DNA of 64,000 nucleotides from Fasciola hepatica (Eukaryota > Platyhelminthes > Trematoda > Plagiorchiida > Fasciolidae): the NCBI GenBank assembly GCA_948099385.1, contig CANUEZ040000140.1, positions 1,054,001 through 1,118,000 on the forward strand. The letters are read 5' to 3'. The position numbers and the translations under genes are program-made. The notes below the pieces were generated by a model that made no database searches, was not told where the DNA came from, and saw only the letters and a program-made list of their open reading frames with translations. Below, piece after piece: positions 1 to 12,690 of the stretch; within the stretch, counting starts at the first letter, position 1, and the number at the start of each line of letters is the position of its first letter.

Positions 1-963
1 GATAATTGAACCTACTTGCCATAAAAAGTTAGTTTATACAAAAAAAAAACATTTCGGTCACCACATATGACTGATTTGATGGACTGTTCAGAATCGATTC
101 CTAATGTTGTCCACGTCGATCATTTTACTAAGGTAAAACCTCATCCCTGAATTGTCTCATGGAACAGATCCGGTCGGATATTCACGCGGAAGACGACAAA
201 GGTCTATGATGCACAGACATATTGCGCATGGAGGCTGAACGTGACCACTGCATCAAGTTGATGTTTGTCACTTTGGTGTTTCAGTATGTGTGAAAAAAGT
301 ATCTGCTAAATATTTTTGACATCCTCAGGTACGTTAACGACTCGCATAAGGTTATGAGTGCCTTACGAATACTCGACGTCCTCTGTCTGCTAGCCAAAAT
401 AACCGAAGACGTACTTCTGGGAACGGAACTCCCGTTTAAACACGCTCTACGAGAACAGTTACCGGTTACATGCCGTATCGGTAGGACAGATTACTTGGTT
501 CTCGAGCCGAAGCCACCACCCTCTCACACCTACTACAAAATCGAACACGTTGTTGAAAAAAGGACACCATTCTATCAAAACTGGGGCTCTAGTAAGTGAT
601 GATCCTGAGGTGTCGTGGGTGACACCTGTTTTTCTTGGGGGAAGGCAATTTTATGGCAATACCGGATTCAAGGCCGCTGCTCATTCATGAATGCGCCACT
701 ACTCTATTACTATATTCATTATCTCTCTTTCGAGCCTGAATGTTGCCATCGGCGATGCTCAAGACTGTCCATATCCCAATGTCTTTTATCCTCTCTCCTT
801 TGATTCATAACTATCTGTCCCCGGGACTCTCTGTGCCCAGAATGACTATAGACTTTTGCCTAATACACGCTCTCTGAAGGTGTCTGTGTTCTTCCTGGGT
901 GTGAGCTGCCAGTGGACGGTGTTGGACGTCGGCTCAGTGTTTGTCTATATACTAATACCGAGT
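1..963. other. unassigned sequence
   Basis: No recognisable gene or element. An 81-codon open frame at 354-599 (+) has no motif I recognise and is short enough to be chance. The segment just below 964 should hold more of the minus-strand LINE described next, but I cannot follow the protein similarity there. Confidence 0.4.
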
Positions 964-1778
964 CTATCCCGGGTTCATTTCAAATCGATTGTCACCGCGA
1001 CTATCCGCCCAGATCCGCCTTGCCCACCACAATACTTTTTTAGGTACGCCGTTCCTCAACAAACATCCCTGCGGAGCAGCCCTGTTAGCTGAACCAAAGG
1101 CCGCTCTGATATCCAGGAATACGGCAATGGTCGGCTTTTTGTAAGTATACCGATGCTCCAACAACTGACGGAGAGTGAATATCTGATCAATGCAGCCTCG
1201 GCCACAGCGAAATTTTGCCTGCTCCTCTGAGTGATGACAGTCTATAAAGAACAGACGGCAAAATCTTCGACGTAATCTGGATTAGGCTGATTCCTCTATG
1301 ATTGTCACAAATAGTTCGTGATCCTTTCTTGAAGACAAGGGACTACGATCAATCCAATCCATAGGAACTTCCTCCTTTTATCATACGTTAGAAAACATAT
1401 GCGTGAGCTCTTTCACCATATTATATCCTGTTCTTTGGATACAGCTGGTGTTAAACCGTCTGGGCCTGGGGCTTTGTGGCGCTTGAGAAGTGCAAGTTTA
1501 CCACAAATTTCAGCTTCACTGGACGGATCTACGGACACAGACCGCTGGACGCTAAGATCATCAACAGGTATGGCATTCTGCGCAGAAGGCTAGTTGAACT
1601 GCAAATTGGAGTGTTCATCCCATCTTTCTACGCCCCGATAAAGACCATGGATGGGCATTCTGTCGGCTTCGCGAACTGTCTCCATGTTGGCTAACAACGC
1701 AAATAGAACTTGAATTTCTGATACAAATCGTACGAATCCGGCTGTAGTTAAACGACTATTGGTCATAATAAATGTCAA
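964..1778 (-). mobile_element. LINE (non-LTR) reverse transcriptase remnant
   Basis: Minus-strand translation shows, in order, the LINE linker and the first reverse-transcriptase blocks. These are a WDEHSNLQFN segment near 1600-1620, KRHKAPGPDG near 1455-1485, CDNHRGISLIQITSKIL near 1265-1315, RCGRGCIDQIFTLRQ near 1160-1205 and FLDIRAAFG (motif A) near 1095-1125. The blocks lie in different frames and are separated by stop codons, so the copy is dead. The first catalytic Asp of motif A is present, but the usual Asp after AAF is Gly. Similarity stops near 964, before the YADD motif, so the copy is truncated. The family (endonuclease plus RT, RTE/CR1-like) is inferred from these blocks. Confidence 0.85.
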
Positions 1779-2813
1779 TATGGGAGGACTGATTTGTCAA
1801 CCAGCAAGAAAACCAAACGGCACTGACTCGGAGCAAACAACCGAGAATTGACATATACAGCCTAATAGTACCTAGTTTTTTTTCTCCAGCTTATGTGGGA
1901 GTGCCATGAAAGAGACAGTTCCATTAGTCACAGAAATCCGTCGTACTTGGGGGCGGGACTGGTAGTGCTGAATAGGACGCTCGGGGTGGTGGAAAACAAT
2001 AAACCCAATAAACCATGCGAAGTTGTACAGGGTCAGAGCTGAGGGGTTCAAGCAGTTTCAGATAGACTCATGCATGAAAATAGCTTGATTTCGAGTCGGA
2101 GTGCATTACTGTTAATGTTATAAATAATAAACCGACAACTGTGATTAAATCCACCTTGCATCAGAACATTCACTAGAATAATCTGAAAAAGAACCAATAG
2201 ACTGAATCTGAACTCGCCTGTTTGATGTAAAACGGAATGATTTCATGGATCTAAGTCTTCGTCCGTCCAAAGACCTTGACGTGAATTCTCATGGCGGTTG
2301 ACCACAATCAGCTGTCACACGGCTCATTACCACCTATTGAGACTTTATATATAACTGGCTCACCACTGCACGTCTCGGGGTCGTGATTGCCGGTTAGCAA
2401 TGGTGAGGCAGTTTGCTTCCGAGGCTATGTGGTATGCCCCCACCCACAGTACTCAAGAAAAAACATAGAATAACTATGTAGATTATAGGAAGCTGAATGA
2501 GACGCCCCAAGACCTAGCTAGGTGAACGTGTTCTAACTTAGATCGGAAATTCATTATTCATTATTTCTCTGTTTCGTCCACTGATCAAAATCCGGCTAAT
2601 ACAAAACTATTTATTAAAATGCACAATAACGTGAAGTTGGAGCTCAACGGAGATAATAACAGGAGTAATGACAATGCGGAAAAAGCTAAGCACGCTGGTA
2701 GCAAGGTATGGAATACTGAACAAACCATCAGTTGATAACCACTAAAAGTAACGAGAATAGTGATAGATTCACCGTGCAAATGGTCTTCCAGGTAGCTCAA
2801 AAGTCAAGACACC

Positions 2814-2815
<2 letters not shown>
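1779..2815. other. unassigned sequence
   Basis: AT-rich, no open frame with recognisable similarity, no RNA gene seen. Confidence 0.4.

Positions 2816-2869
<54 letters not shown>
2816..2869. repeat. (TA)n microsatellite
   Basis: About 54 bp of uninterrupted alternating T and A. Open frames through it (Tyr-Ile repeats) are artefacts of the dinucleotide. Confidence 0.98.
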
Positions 2870-2871
<2 letters not shown>

Positions 2872-5800
2872 GGAAATGACAAAATAAATGTTTATTTTTG
2901 AGTGCCGTTCGTCACTGAACATAGATCGTTTACCAAAAAACACCTGATGAACAGACCTTGTACCGAGGTACATATGCAGGCAGAGCAATGACAGCATTAT
3001 ACGTTGGACAGTATTCGATCTGACTTTCATTGAAAAGCATCGACCCATAAACGCAAGTGGAGTCCGGAAATAAGCAATGCAGATAATACGACTTCTGATT
3101 ATTGTGCGTCAATCTATGCAGGACTTTGTCGTACAGAAGTAAACCTAGTTGGTAAACGGTTCAACGGACTTCCGCGTCACTACTACCGTTTTCACGACGG
3201 AACCTCATGTGGTTCTCCACCCTATAACCAAGAGTTAAATTAACAGTTCATCCCCATATAATCATGGACCCGTCGATCTACCGGTGACCTACTGGCCTTC
3301 GCCTCATGTACTTGACCAGCAATGAGCCATGGCAACGGAGAAACACACGGTGTCTCTGGATATATCAAGTTTCGGACGGTGTCTGGACCGAAGGTCTGCT
3401 GTATAAACTGTTTGTGTTCAAGTTTTTCCTGATCATTCCTTCGGGGATATCAAATTTTCATACTAGCTTGACCATACTTTCCCGAAGTGATGTGCAAAAT
3501 CGGACGTAAATGCTGGTATTTCCCAAGCTTCTGTACTTTCGAACGCCATCTTCCCACCCTTCATCAACAACCTGTTATTCACTATTTACAATCGGATTTA
3601 CACTTTCTCCCATAAACTTGCTCTCTCAGCTAAGTATTTCGACAGTGTTTCCCTTTTCTGCTCTTTAGGCATCTTGGCTTGCCTGTTGCACAGAGCGCAA
3701 GGTTGGTCCCTTAGTCTTCGACATAAACTTCCTTACTCCTGTTCACCTGTTATAAAGCACAAAGCTAAAATACTGCAGTCCCGTGTGGAACGGTGTTCAC
3801 TAACCTTGATCCTTTCTCGACCGGGTTCAATGCACGATCATCCGCTTGATAGACGGCTCGTTTTCAACATCCAGCCTGAAGTCGCTAGCCCACCGCCGAA
3901 CAGTCGTTTTTTGTCCCTACTCTACCGCATTTATCTTGAATTTTATTCTCCCGAACTGCCATGCGTTTTTCTCCTTCCCTAAACACAGACAGCCAGTCAC
4001 CAGTGTCAGATCTCTGCTCCCAGGGGTGAAACTTCAATATTACAACCTTCTCTCCTTCCTTCTTCAGACTGCTAAATTTTGAGGAACCTTCCTTTTCTTT
4101 TTTCGCCCGCCTATGACCGCCACTTTCGAAAAGAAGACCCCAAGTGAATGCTCATCTCCAGTTCCTCTCACATTACAATCCCAAACTAGAAGGTTTCTCT
4201 CTTTAAACCGTTATTCACTTTGCAACAGAAACTGGAAAGGGTAAACAAAACACGCTTATTCATAGGAAAGCGACAAACCAAAATTAAAACGAAAGTGACA
4301 CAACGCGGACATGTATAAGCGGTTATCTGGGAGTCATTCTGAATTAAACGTATAAGAATGAGTAGCAGTTCAACGGACACAACCCAGCAAACTTTAGTTG
4401 ATTCCACCGTCTAGTTGAACAATTTGTTCGCTCGTAGCCTTAATAATTCCTCAACCCCACAGTTGACAGAATTCGACGCGATCCCACTACTCGACAAATA
4501 GGAATTCGACTGATGCGTGGTCGTTTATCCATTTAAGGGGCATTACTACGTGCGCACCGATAAGCTTGACCTTATTTGTTCCTTACTTCAAGCCCTGTGT
4601 CTGTTGTTCACAGCCTGACTATGTGCTTATATGTTCAATGCACCTCGCGTATTTAAGCACACACAAGGCTGCTCCATTTAGTCGCACAGAAAGGTCCCTA
4701 TCGAGTGAGCAAACAGAGCGTCACAACCAAAGTCTAAATGCGCCCAGTAGACCCCTACCCTACTATGCTCTGCTCTGATCCCGGGACGGTAGTACAGTGA
4801 TAAGCTGGCATTAGACGCGATTTGCATCACCAGACTTTGGACAGGTTCAACAAGAGTCTGATAAGCGTGAGGATAGTAGAAAAAAGCAGCCTAGGAAGAT
4901 AGAGATCAAAGTAATGTACACAAATAATTGGAGATTCGGGTGGGGAAATGAGAACGGCATCTGTTCGAGTGGCACAATAAATGATCAACCGAAGGCTTTA
5001 TTGACTGAAAATCACAAGCAGAGGGACAATGCTGATAGCAACTAATAACGATGACATTCGTTGAACTAAAAACCTTAGAGAATGCCAACTTTATCATCGA
5101 AAGATGAACAAAACTGTTTAAATATCAACATTCGTTAATAAAAATTGAATCGAATTCATTGATTCAGACAAGCATCGTGAAGCGGGATTAAATGAGGAAC
5201 TCTGCATCCGGAACCCAAATGCGAAACGGGCAATGTCTGTGGGTTATACATCACACTACCACACTATATTAGAACCGTACTGTTGTCCTGATCTATTATT
5301 TCGCATAAAATAGTTTGGTATATTATCACAGGTTCTCTTGTCGTTTAGTAGCCAATGACGGTCGTGTAGCCAACAAGACCTAGGGTAAAGCATCTAAGCC
5401 CTTCCGACACATCCACACCACAAAAGGTCGCAGCACGGGCAAGCTTTTGCTCCCAGCCATTGGGCTTGGTATCTTTGAATCACGTGAACGGCTGAATGTT
5501 CGTCACAGAATCAATCTCCACCACTACCACTTTCCAAGTCACTAGTTGAATGAATACATCATAATCCGCAGAAATTCCGGCAGAGGGGAATTGAGACAAT
5601 CGACCTAAACGAACAGGTGAATACAGATTCACATCGCAAGCAGAAGGAAGTCAGTGATGAAGACCGAAGAATATTTGTTCTAAGTATAAGAGAAGATGAC
5701 AAGTTAAATCTTTTCCTACCATAATGCGATTCACATTAAAACCTGTAGAGCCATCGAAAACGGAACAGAGAGTCAAGCCTACGAAGAGAATTCGAGAAAC

Positions 5801-7067
5801 GCAAATTTTACGGTGAATCTGCTGTGGAACTGTGCTTACTGGTAGAGGGGAATTCTGAGATTCCTTTTGAGTGGTTACATCACAAAGAAACCATGTATTC
5901 ATCCAATCGAGTGAAACAGGACCGATATCAAAGAGAAACGAACTCAACAGGCGATGCAATTACAGGAGCATGGTAGATCTGTGTTAGGTTTCTACATAGA
6001 TGAAATCAATTACAACCCATGGTGCTCGCGTACACGAGGGCGATTAACGAAAGGGAAACAGCGCTTCGGGATTTAGACATGAAACAAAGATGTGAACCTA
6101 AATTTTGTTGCTCTGAGATGGGTATGTCGCATTATGGATGTCACCCCAAAATGTACACTGATTTTCTGGCAGTGTTCCTCGAAAGTGGCAATTGAACAAC
6201 CAAAAACTAATACAGCATTTTTTTCGACGATGCTCCAGTTCACCGAACGGGCGGGTCAAATAATGCTGGCAACCGGACATGCTGTTAGACATCTTCCGCC
6301 TAAAAGTTTATTTCTAATCTGACCGAGGAGGTGTCGAATCACTTCTGATCTGATTCACAGCATTCCGGAAGGTCACACCATCAAAAAACAGATTCGAGAT
6401 GTTCGTGCAGTTATCCGAACAAGCAATAGGTCGGATTTCGCCCGCTTTATGTGGTGCATTTGACAGACACAATTTCACCCTTACCAAACCTTACAAAAAT
6501 CACTAGGATTTTTAAATCTATAGTCCTTTGTTGGTTGATGCGATAGTTTTTTTAAATAAATTATCTAAAGATTTTTCTCACAGTTTCTGCGCGCGCGAAT
6601 TAGTGACTCGAACAAGGCTACTGAAACCACAGACTAACACGATGTGACCTTGTGCAATATGGCTATGTCGGGAAGATTTGGTAAGTGTACCCTAAGCCGC
6701 TGCCGCTAAATAACTGTCAGTGGCTGCTAAACGATCGCCATAAGTTACCAAATGGCAGGAAAATTTCTAGTTGTCTACGGCAGAAACTGTGCTATAGGAC
6801 CACTACGGCTTGAAGCATGTAAACCAGTTGGTAGGGTTCAATTTGGCTCCTATGTTTTACCAGTTCAAAGCCAAAATCGGTAACCAGAAAACGGTTACGA
6901 ATAGGTTGGTAGTGACAATAAAGTAGATTTTGCTAAAGTGGACGAGAGATAGGACCAGCTAATCTTATTCGCCTAGATGTGAAATATTTTAAATGCCGTG
7001 AAAATGCTTAGATAACCATTTGGATTTTGTGGTGGTATACCATTATTGCTTTGTTTGTAATGATAAT

Positions 7068-7075
<8 letters not shown>
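2870..7075. other. unassigned sequence
   Basis: Only short unrelated open frames (longest about 102 codons, at 3674-3982 + and 5651-5959 -). None has a domain, a splice context or composition that I can support as coding. No structured RNA was noticed. Confidence 0.4.

Positions 7076-7128
<53 letters not shown>
7076..7128. repeat. (TA)n microsatellite
   Basis: About 53 bp of perfect TA dinucleotide, the second of three long TA tracts in the window. Confidence 0.98.
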
Positions 7129-7129
<1 letters not shown>

Positions 7130-7307
7130 CCCTTAAACAACATGACCTACAGCGTGTGTGCACATCAAGGTCGAGGAAGTTCAACGTTTACCAATGTACT
7201 GAAACCATCTTACAAAAGACTCACTTAAAAAAAGGTAAATGGCGATAAAGATTTGGGGACATAAGCTGCATTTATAATGAAAATTCCTGACTCAGTTCTG
7301 TCTAGAA

Positions 7308-7330
7308 CATGGGTCTCCAAACTTTTGATG
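7308..7330 (-). repeat. candidate hAT terminal inverted repeat (3' end)
   Basis: The plus strand reads CATGGGTCTCCAAACTTTTG. This matches the general form of hAT ends (CAGNGGTnCTCAAACTTT-like) and lies beyond the transposase C-terminus, as expected. The opposite end was not located. Confidence 0.4.
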
Positions 7331-8469
7331 TTCCACATCCCTAATTTTTTAAATTCTTTTCCGGCAATTCCCAAAGCAGATACTAGAAAAAACGAAAACA
7401 AGGTTGTATAAACAAATTTAACGCCTTTTTTCTGTTTACTGGATAAGAGTTTCTCAAATCGTATCAGTTTGTTGTTGATAGCAATTCGTGTATCTGCTTG
7501 TGCACCCTAGCGATTTTTGATTGATAAAAGAGCATTAAATCCGGACTCGAATAAGTGTGTTGTTGCAAATGGAATGAGCACAGTTAGTGGTTTTCACTAA
7601 GTTCTGGATACAATATAGTTCGAAAATATTAGTCTAAAAAAGCAATCCAAGAACATGATTTGTGTGCAGTTCTAAAAGATCTTCTCCAGTTCTTCATCAT
7701 CCGAAATATTATCCAGATTGTGAGACTGAGTTTATAATCTGTCTCCGAGGTTTTCCGTTCTCCTTACTCGAAACACTCTCCAAATGGCTTTGATAATGCT
7801 TGCAAATGATCCATGAGTTCTTCACATACACTTGGAATTAGAGACTTATTGTTACCAACAATTTCTTTGACTGATGGAAAACTAGGAACACTACCTCTTC
7901 TAACTCGTCCACACGAAAGATGTAACTTTGAAACTATTTACCTTCTCGCAACATGATATCTTCACATTTTTCCTTCGGATAGACACATTCACGTCATTCA
8001 TTCGAGTGAAGATATCATGCAAACAGGCTAACATCAGGTTGATTTTTCGTAATTCTATTGCTCATATCAGATCCTGTTGATTTCGAAATCTTTAACTTCT
8101 TCACTGTTCAAAAAAACGTGCTACAGCATTCCCACATGACAGTCAGCGGACTTATGCACGGAAAACCGGAACCAGATGTTCGTTTGCAGATTTTTCACAA
8201 AACCATTTGAGGAGGTAGTGGTTTAGAGCGCGACCCCTAGTCCAGTTGCTGGTCTTCACTGAAGTGTCAAGTACTCTTTTCATCTTTAGAGGTATGTTTC
8301 TGCTGCCAAAGCATGTCGGCTAAGGAAACAGTAGTTACCTTGTAAGTGCAGAATCTCTTGTTTCATCAGTGCAAAAAATCCTGATTTATCTCCTACCACA
8401 GCAGGAGCACCGTCAGTACACCAATAATTTGTACGCCCAAGTTGCACTTAGCAAGAAGGTCTTCAGACA

Positions 8470-8859
8470 CTAGGAAAAATCTTTTCTCACTGTATTTGCT
8501 CTCATATTTTCACAGAACATGAAATATTCTATTGTGGCACCATCATGGAAATACCACACCAATACAACGACCTGACTGCAATTTACAACATCAGTTGTTT
8601 CACCCAAATGGGGAGAGATTCTTAGGAAAATTGCTCCAATATCAGAAATAACTTCATCCAAAGCGTCGAAACCCAAATCACTAATTCGACTATGAATAAC
8701 ATTATCTGAAGACGGCGCTAATATGAGCTCATTCGATTCTTCTTTTCCCAAAACAATTGCTGCAATTTCTAATGCATACGGTTTTAACAAATCTGCAACT
8801 GTATTGGGTTTCTTGCATTTGGCTATTTTATACGCTACGTGGTATGAAGCCATCAGCAA
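8470..8859 (-). pseudogene. hAT/ZBED-like transposase fragment
   Basis: The longest intact piece, 129 codons, of the decayed transposase above. It covers the region between the BED finger and the first half of the RNase-H-like fold. The acidic residues expected in the first catalytic block would be around SDIGAIFLRISPHLGETTDV; the usual FALQLDEST-type motif reads LRISPHLGETTD, so the catalytic Asp-Glu context is altered. The frame ends at a stop where the family continues with the TDGAPA block (8357-8420) in another frame. Not functional as it stands. Confidence 0.75.
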
Positions 8860-9663
8860 CGGCCTTTCAGTTGGTATATTATCTAATTTTCGAAGAACTG
8901 CTAGACTCTTTTAGCTTTCCAAACTATAACCTGCAAAATCTGCACCACCATGTCGGTTTATGGAATTTTCCAGCATTTTAGACGGCTTTCGAAAACAGAG
9001 CACCACAAAATATACCGTGGGGTTTTTGCACTTCCTCAATGGTTCCGGTGTAAGTGAAACCAAACTTCACATAACCATTATCTTATTTCTTTCTCTTTGA
9101 AGTCATGAAGGGTTAGGCTAGTAACATGAAGAAATTTCTTTTCGATATATATCATCTTAGGCATTTACATACACAGTACTGTGCATCTCTAGATAACAGT
9201 GAGTGTGTAAAAACGTGACTATTTTTCACCGCTACTGCTCATGAAACATGACAAGTTCAGATATAACTGAAAGTCTATTTGGCACATTTAAAAGTAAGGA
9301 ATGGATAGCTGCGTGAACATATCGAGTCGACTTTCACTCCATACGAAAGACAACAGGTGTTTCATGCACCGCAACACTGACTGAACGATGCGCCATGTTT
9401 CACTATGATAAACTGTGCGGTTTCTATGTTTGAATCGGTAAGGTTTCAGCGGACGTTCGTTAGACTTCGGGTATTTTGTCTGTGAATCATGTATGACAGT
9501 AATTTAGTAACAAAATGGGAAAGTGAATTGACGTGGGATAAACGAGTATTTTATGTTTCCAACAGTGTACCGAACTATGTTGGGTGAAAATCCAAAGAGC
9601 GCTAATACAAATACATCGACAGATCGATACAGCCCAATGGACAGGAATAACCAAAGAACTCAC

Positions 9664-10121
9664 AAGCGAGGACAATACAACTGGTGAGGACCATGTGGAA
9701 GAGGCCGATGAAAAACGATCGTCATAGTTTGTGAACGATTCTGACGGTAAGAATCCGGACATGATATTGTTAGTCGGTAGAAGCGTGCCGAAAGGGCATT
9801 CGGGATTAGACGAACACGAATCAGATGACATAGGACAGATCGGTGCACCATCGAATCGACCGACCACATCAGTCATGTCATACAGGGTAGAAGCAACAGC
9901 ACTGGTACCGTAGGGCAAGAATAAATGTGTGGGCGATACGTCGGGAACAAAACGTTCCGGCGAAAGCGGTGGAATTCGATTCTCAGCGTTCACAAACGAG
10001 TCGGTGGTGTCCTGTGGCCAACTGGCCGCCTGGAGATGAGCTTTCGCGCAGGAACGAAAAGTATCCACGTTCATGGATAATTTGTAAATAGGATTGTGGG
10101 AAGGATGACGCGGCATATTAA
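9664..10121 (-). CDS. candidate coding exon, serine/proline-rich protein
   Basis: The minus strand stays open for about 250 codons through 9487-10242, the longest open frame in the window outside known elements. Inside it is a possible exon. It begins after ...CTAACTCAACAG (branch-point-like CTAAC plus AG acceptor, intron side 10122 upward) and ends before GTGAGT (intron starts at 9663), a perfect donor hexamer. The 458-bp exon enters with two codon bases and leaves in phase 0. The product is Ser/Pro-rich and low in charge (for example PPLSPERF, SSASSTWSSP), like the disordered part of a transcription factor or adaptor. No domain recognised. Its entry phase fits the exit phase of the exon at 55824-56034. 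The acceptor has a weak pyrimidine tract and the frame stays open upstream, so a longer exon or chance openness is possible. Confidence 0.35.
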
Positions 10122-12244
10122 CTGTTGAGTTAGTCGTAGTGCATAGCCAGGAAACACTACCGCTACAGCTACCGCTACGAGAATAACACAAGAAATCCGA
10201 CCGTATACTTGAGATGAAGAGTTGCACAGTGGTGAAGAACACTCGTGAATCGAGTTAATTATACACAATCCTTGGCAGAATATCAGTTCTATTCACATAC
10301 GATCAGATAAACCCAATCAGTCAGACACAGCGTCGCGAAACTCTATGCTGTCGGAAGCCGGAGCTAGCGCGTCTTAGAGAATGACTGCGACTGCACGTTT
10401 ATCGCTCGACATTGCTCGAACGACAAGACAAGCGGATTCCGAAAAGCAGGTACTATACACGCGCATACGTATTTGTGTAAAATAGGCGCGTGCGAGAGGG
10501 GCGTGCGTCCGTAGCCATGTACTGCTTGTGTATGATTATGTCCGCAAGCATGCGGTTGATGGCATTTTCCCATTCAGTGTGACAATGGCGCTTGTCGCGG
10601 CTAACACGCCGCGTGCGTTGGGCACAAGCGGACAGGCGGGTGAGCGTAAGTGTGCGCGCACCTACCAACCTGATAGGCCAACGACTGACGGCTAACAGGA
10701 TGGTACGGATTGGCAGTCACGTTCTGGACCTACGCAGGCCTACAGATCGCACTATCCTGTTGGACGCACATTGCTTCATAGGCCCCAACCAAAACTACAG
10801 CCCCCTCCAGTTCAACAAACACCACTGGTTGAATGAAAAGCAACTGGCAAGGCGATGATTGGTATCTACCCCGGCATAACTAAATAAAGGGGACAGTGAT
10901 TGCACGTGATGCTACGATCAGAATCCAACTGATAAGGTGTAAACGAATGTAGTAATAAAGAAGTACAGATTGCAAGAAGCAACAAACCACGTTTTTTCTC
11001 TGAGGTACCGACAGGTATGCCTAATAACTCCGAAGTCTTGTTGTATTTTCGGCAAACAGAGGCTCAGTGTCGCAAACCACCACGTCATGGTTTTGGACTG
11101 CGCAAGGCGATAATGAAGTGTGCTATCAAAACACAAAATAAAGTAAAACGATAGTTCTTGTAGAAAATGCGGTTCACAGTATTTCCAAAACATCGATACT
11201 GATGCTTTATAACCAGTAGGAGGTAACAAAGAAACTAATAACGGAGAAGATTTAATAGTATAGGCTGCCAATCAAGTAGATCCGATAACTACACGGAAAC
11301 CCTTGTGTATGGGGGTTCCAAAAAATATCACTGTCGTGAGCTAAACGGCGGTAACTATTATGCAAACAATTACACTAATCCTGAAAAGGCAAAGGTTGCC
11401 AAAACAGGGTTAGAGGGTTGTACAAACCAAGAACGATGAATCCGGCGGCTACAGTGGTTAGGGGTTGATTTAATGCGGAGGGGGAGAGAAACTAACGGTA
11501 GACTGAACAAAAAAACGTGGAAACCGAACAACAATCGATGGTTATAAGTACCTTACAATAAAGTGCATCACATTTTCTACTCCGCAAATCGTAATATGAA
11601 TATTCAGGGTTTTTTATTTGTGCTGTGTTCGTGGAACAGCTGTGAGTCAACGTATGGGTCAATGAGAAGCCATGTGAACACAAACAACGAGAAAGAGGTA
11701 TTACTAATCCGAATGATTCGTAATTGCTTGTTGACTTCACATTGATCCATTTTTGGGGAGCGTTAATCAAACACGTGTGCACATGGAAGCAAGCATTTGC
11801 ACTGAACATAAAAATAGAAGTGTATGTTTTTTTCCTACTGTGAGAAAACACTAGGACAAACGATGTGTAAATTCGCGTTGTTTATCAACGAAGCGAACTG
11901 TTACTTGGTAAATGCTTGAGCGACCAACTGTCAAGAATGCAACGAGCTTCGACGGGGTGTTGCTGTTAGTTCTGACGAAATGCGAATGTTTCGCGGTTCA
12001 ACTGCACAGTCTGATTGGTAGAATGAGAAAGCTGGTGAGGGCACATGCCAGGTTCGCTAGAAATTCTCGAATGCGGCAATCAGACGTTTCTTTGTGCACT
12101 CAACTGTCTATTCATGGTTTTATTTGCTTTTCTTGTTGGTAATTCACGTTTCTACTGTCATATGTTAAGAGGGAAAAATAACGGTGCATGTTTCACAGAA
12201 GTGAGCAGAAGACCAGTTATAACTGATGACCACCTCGACATGGT
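10122..12244. other. unassigned sequence
   Basis: Contains a locally GC-richer stretch at about 10360-10700 and AT-rich DNA afterwards. Open frames of 117 codons (10918-11271 -) and 119 codons (11492-11851 -) have no recognisable domain. Nothing supported. Confidence 0.4.
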
Positions 12245-12340
12245 CTGAGAGGGTTTGTTAAATTTCGTTGGTTAAGTGTCCTTTGGACTCCACCTGTCAC
12301 GCACAAACCCCAGGACATTCGACCAATCCTGAACTCGGAA

Positions 12341-12385
12341 GCACCAGACTTAAGTTTCGCTCTCGCTAGAGCTCTTCATTGGTGC
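12341..12385 (-). ncRNA. type I hammerhead ribozyme-like motif, one core base altered
   Basis: Stem I: GCACCA pairs perfectly with TGGTGC (6 bp). The next seven bases, ATGAAGA, stand where the core CUGANGA belongs; only C3 (here A) disagrees, since position 7 is free. Stem II: GCTCT pairs with AGAGC around an AGCG loop, with the required G-C closing pair. Then GAAA, followed by a two-base-pair stem III (AC/GT) with a TTAA loop and the cleavage triplet GUC, directly before the 3' strand of stem I. Such a short stem III is typical of the minimal hammerheads of schistosome Sm-alpha and Penelope-like elements. C3 pairs with G8 in the active core, so this copy is probably inactive or very slow. 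Confidence 0.7.
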
Positions 12386-12405
12386 ATATACTCTGGCGCA
12401 CCCAC

Positions 12406-12456
12406 GGTTTGAACCCGGGCCTCTTCATCTCGAAGGCGTGTGTTGCCACTGAGCCA
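12406..12456 (-). promoter_or_regulatory. internal RNA polymerase III promoter (box A and box B)
   Basis: Box A lies at 12446-12456 and box B at 12406-12416, read on the minus strand. Both match the tRNA-type consensus closely and sit at normal spacing. The tRNA fold itself is imperfect (poor D-arm pairing), so this is a SINE head or tRNA pseudogene and not a tRNA gene. Confidence 0.6.
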
Positions 12457-12690
12457 CCCCGCTCCCGTCCAGGCTGACCCGAATCAGCAAGTTAAATTTG
12501 TTCAGACGTTGTGTCGAAAAGCATAATCACCGAAATCCCCTAACTACAACGTTTTCCAAAGAGTAAACCAAGATCGGACCTTGAAGATTTCCCATCACCA
12601 CACTATCAATCTATTTATGGATTTTTCCTTTGAAACGGATATTCACTGTGCATAAAAGAATGAGGTCCTTGATGTATCCAACAGGGATGG

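Larger units (their letters stand above)
7308..9060 (-). mobile_element. hAT-superfamily (ZBED-like) DNA transposon, decayed
   Basis: Minus-strand conceptual translation recovers most of a ZBED5/SCAND3-type hAT transposase. A weak BED-finger tail lies near 8960-9000, the segment SYHVAYKIAKCKKP near 8810-8850, an RNase-H-like block ending in LRISPHLGETTDV near 8590-8625, TDGAPAVVGDKSGFFALMKQ near 8357-8420, and a C-terminal dimerisation block (IPFATTHLFESGFNALLSI) near 7515-7575. Frameshifts and stops separate the blocks. At the 3' end a TIR-like sequence (7308-7330) resembles hAT termini. I did not find the matching right terminus or an 8-bp target duplication, so the right limit is approximate. 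Confidence 0.75.
12245..12475 (-). mobile_element. tRNA-derived SINE with hammerhead-like domain (Sm-alpha-like)
   Basis: Read on the minus strand, the element starts with a tRNA-like head holding a box A (TGGCTCAGTGG) and a box B (GGGTTCAAACC) 40-50 nt apart. About 20 nt downstream comes a 45-nt fold with nearly all features of a type I hammerhead ribozyme (separate entry), then a roughly 95-nt unique tail. The order of pol III promoter followed by hammerhead domain is the layout described for the Sm-alpha SINE-like family of schistosomes. No poly-A tail and no obvious target duplication were found, so the limits are approximate. Confidence 0.65.

Noticed and set aside
12395..12475. A functional tRNA gene
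   Set aside because: Boxes A and B fit, but the D-arm and acceptor stem do not pair; it is part of a longer SINE.
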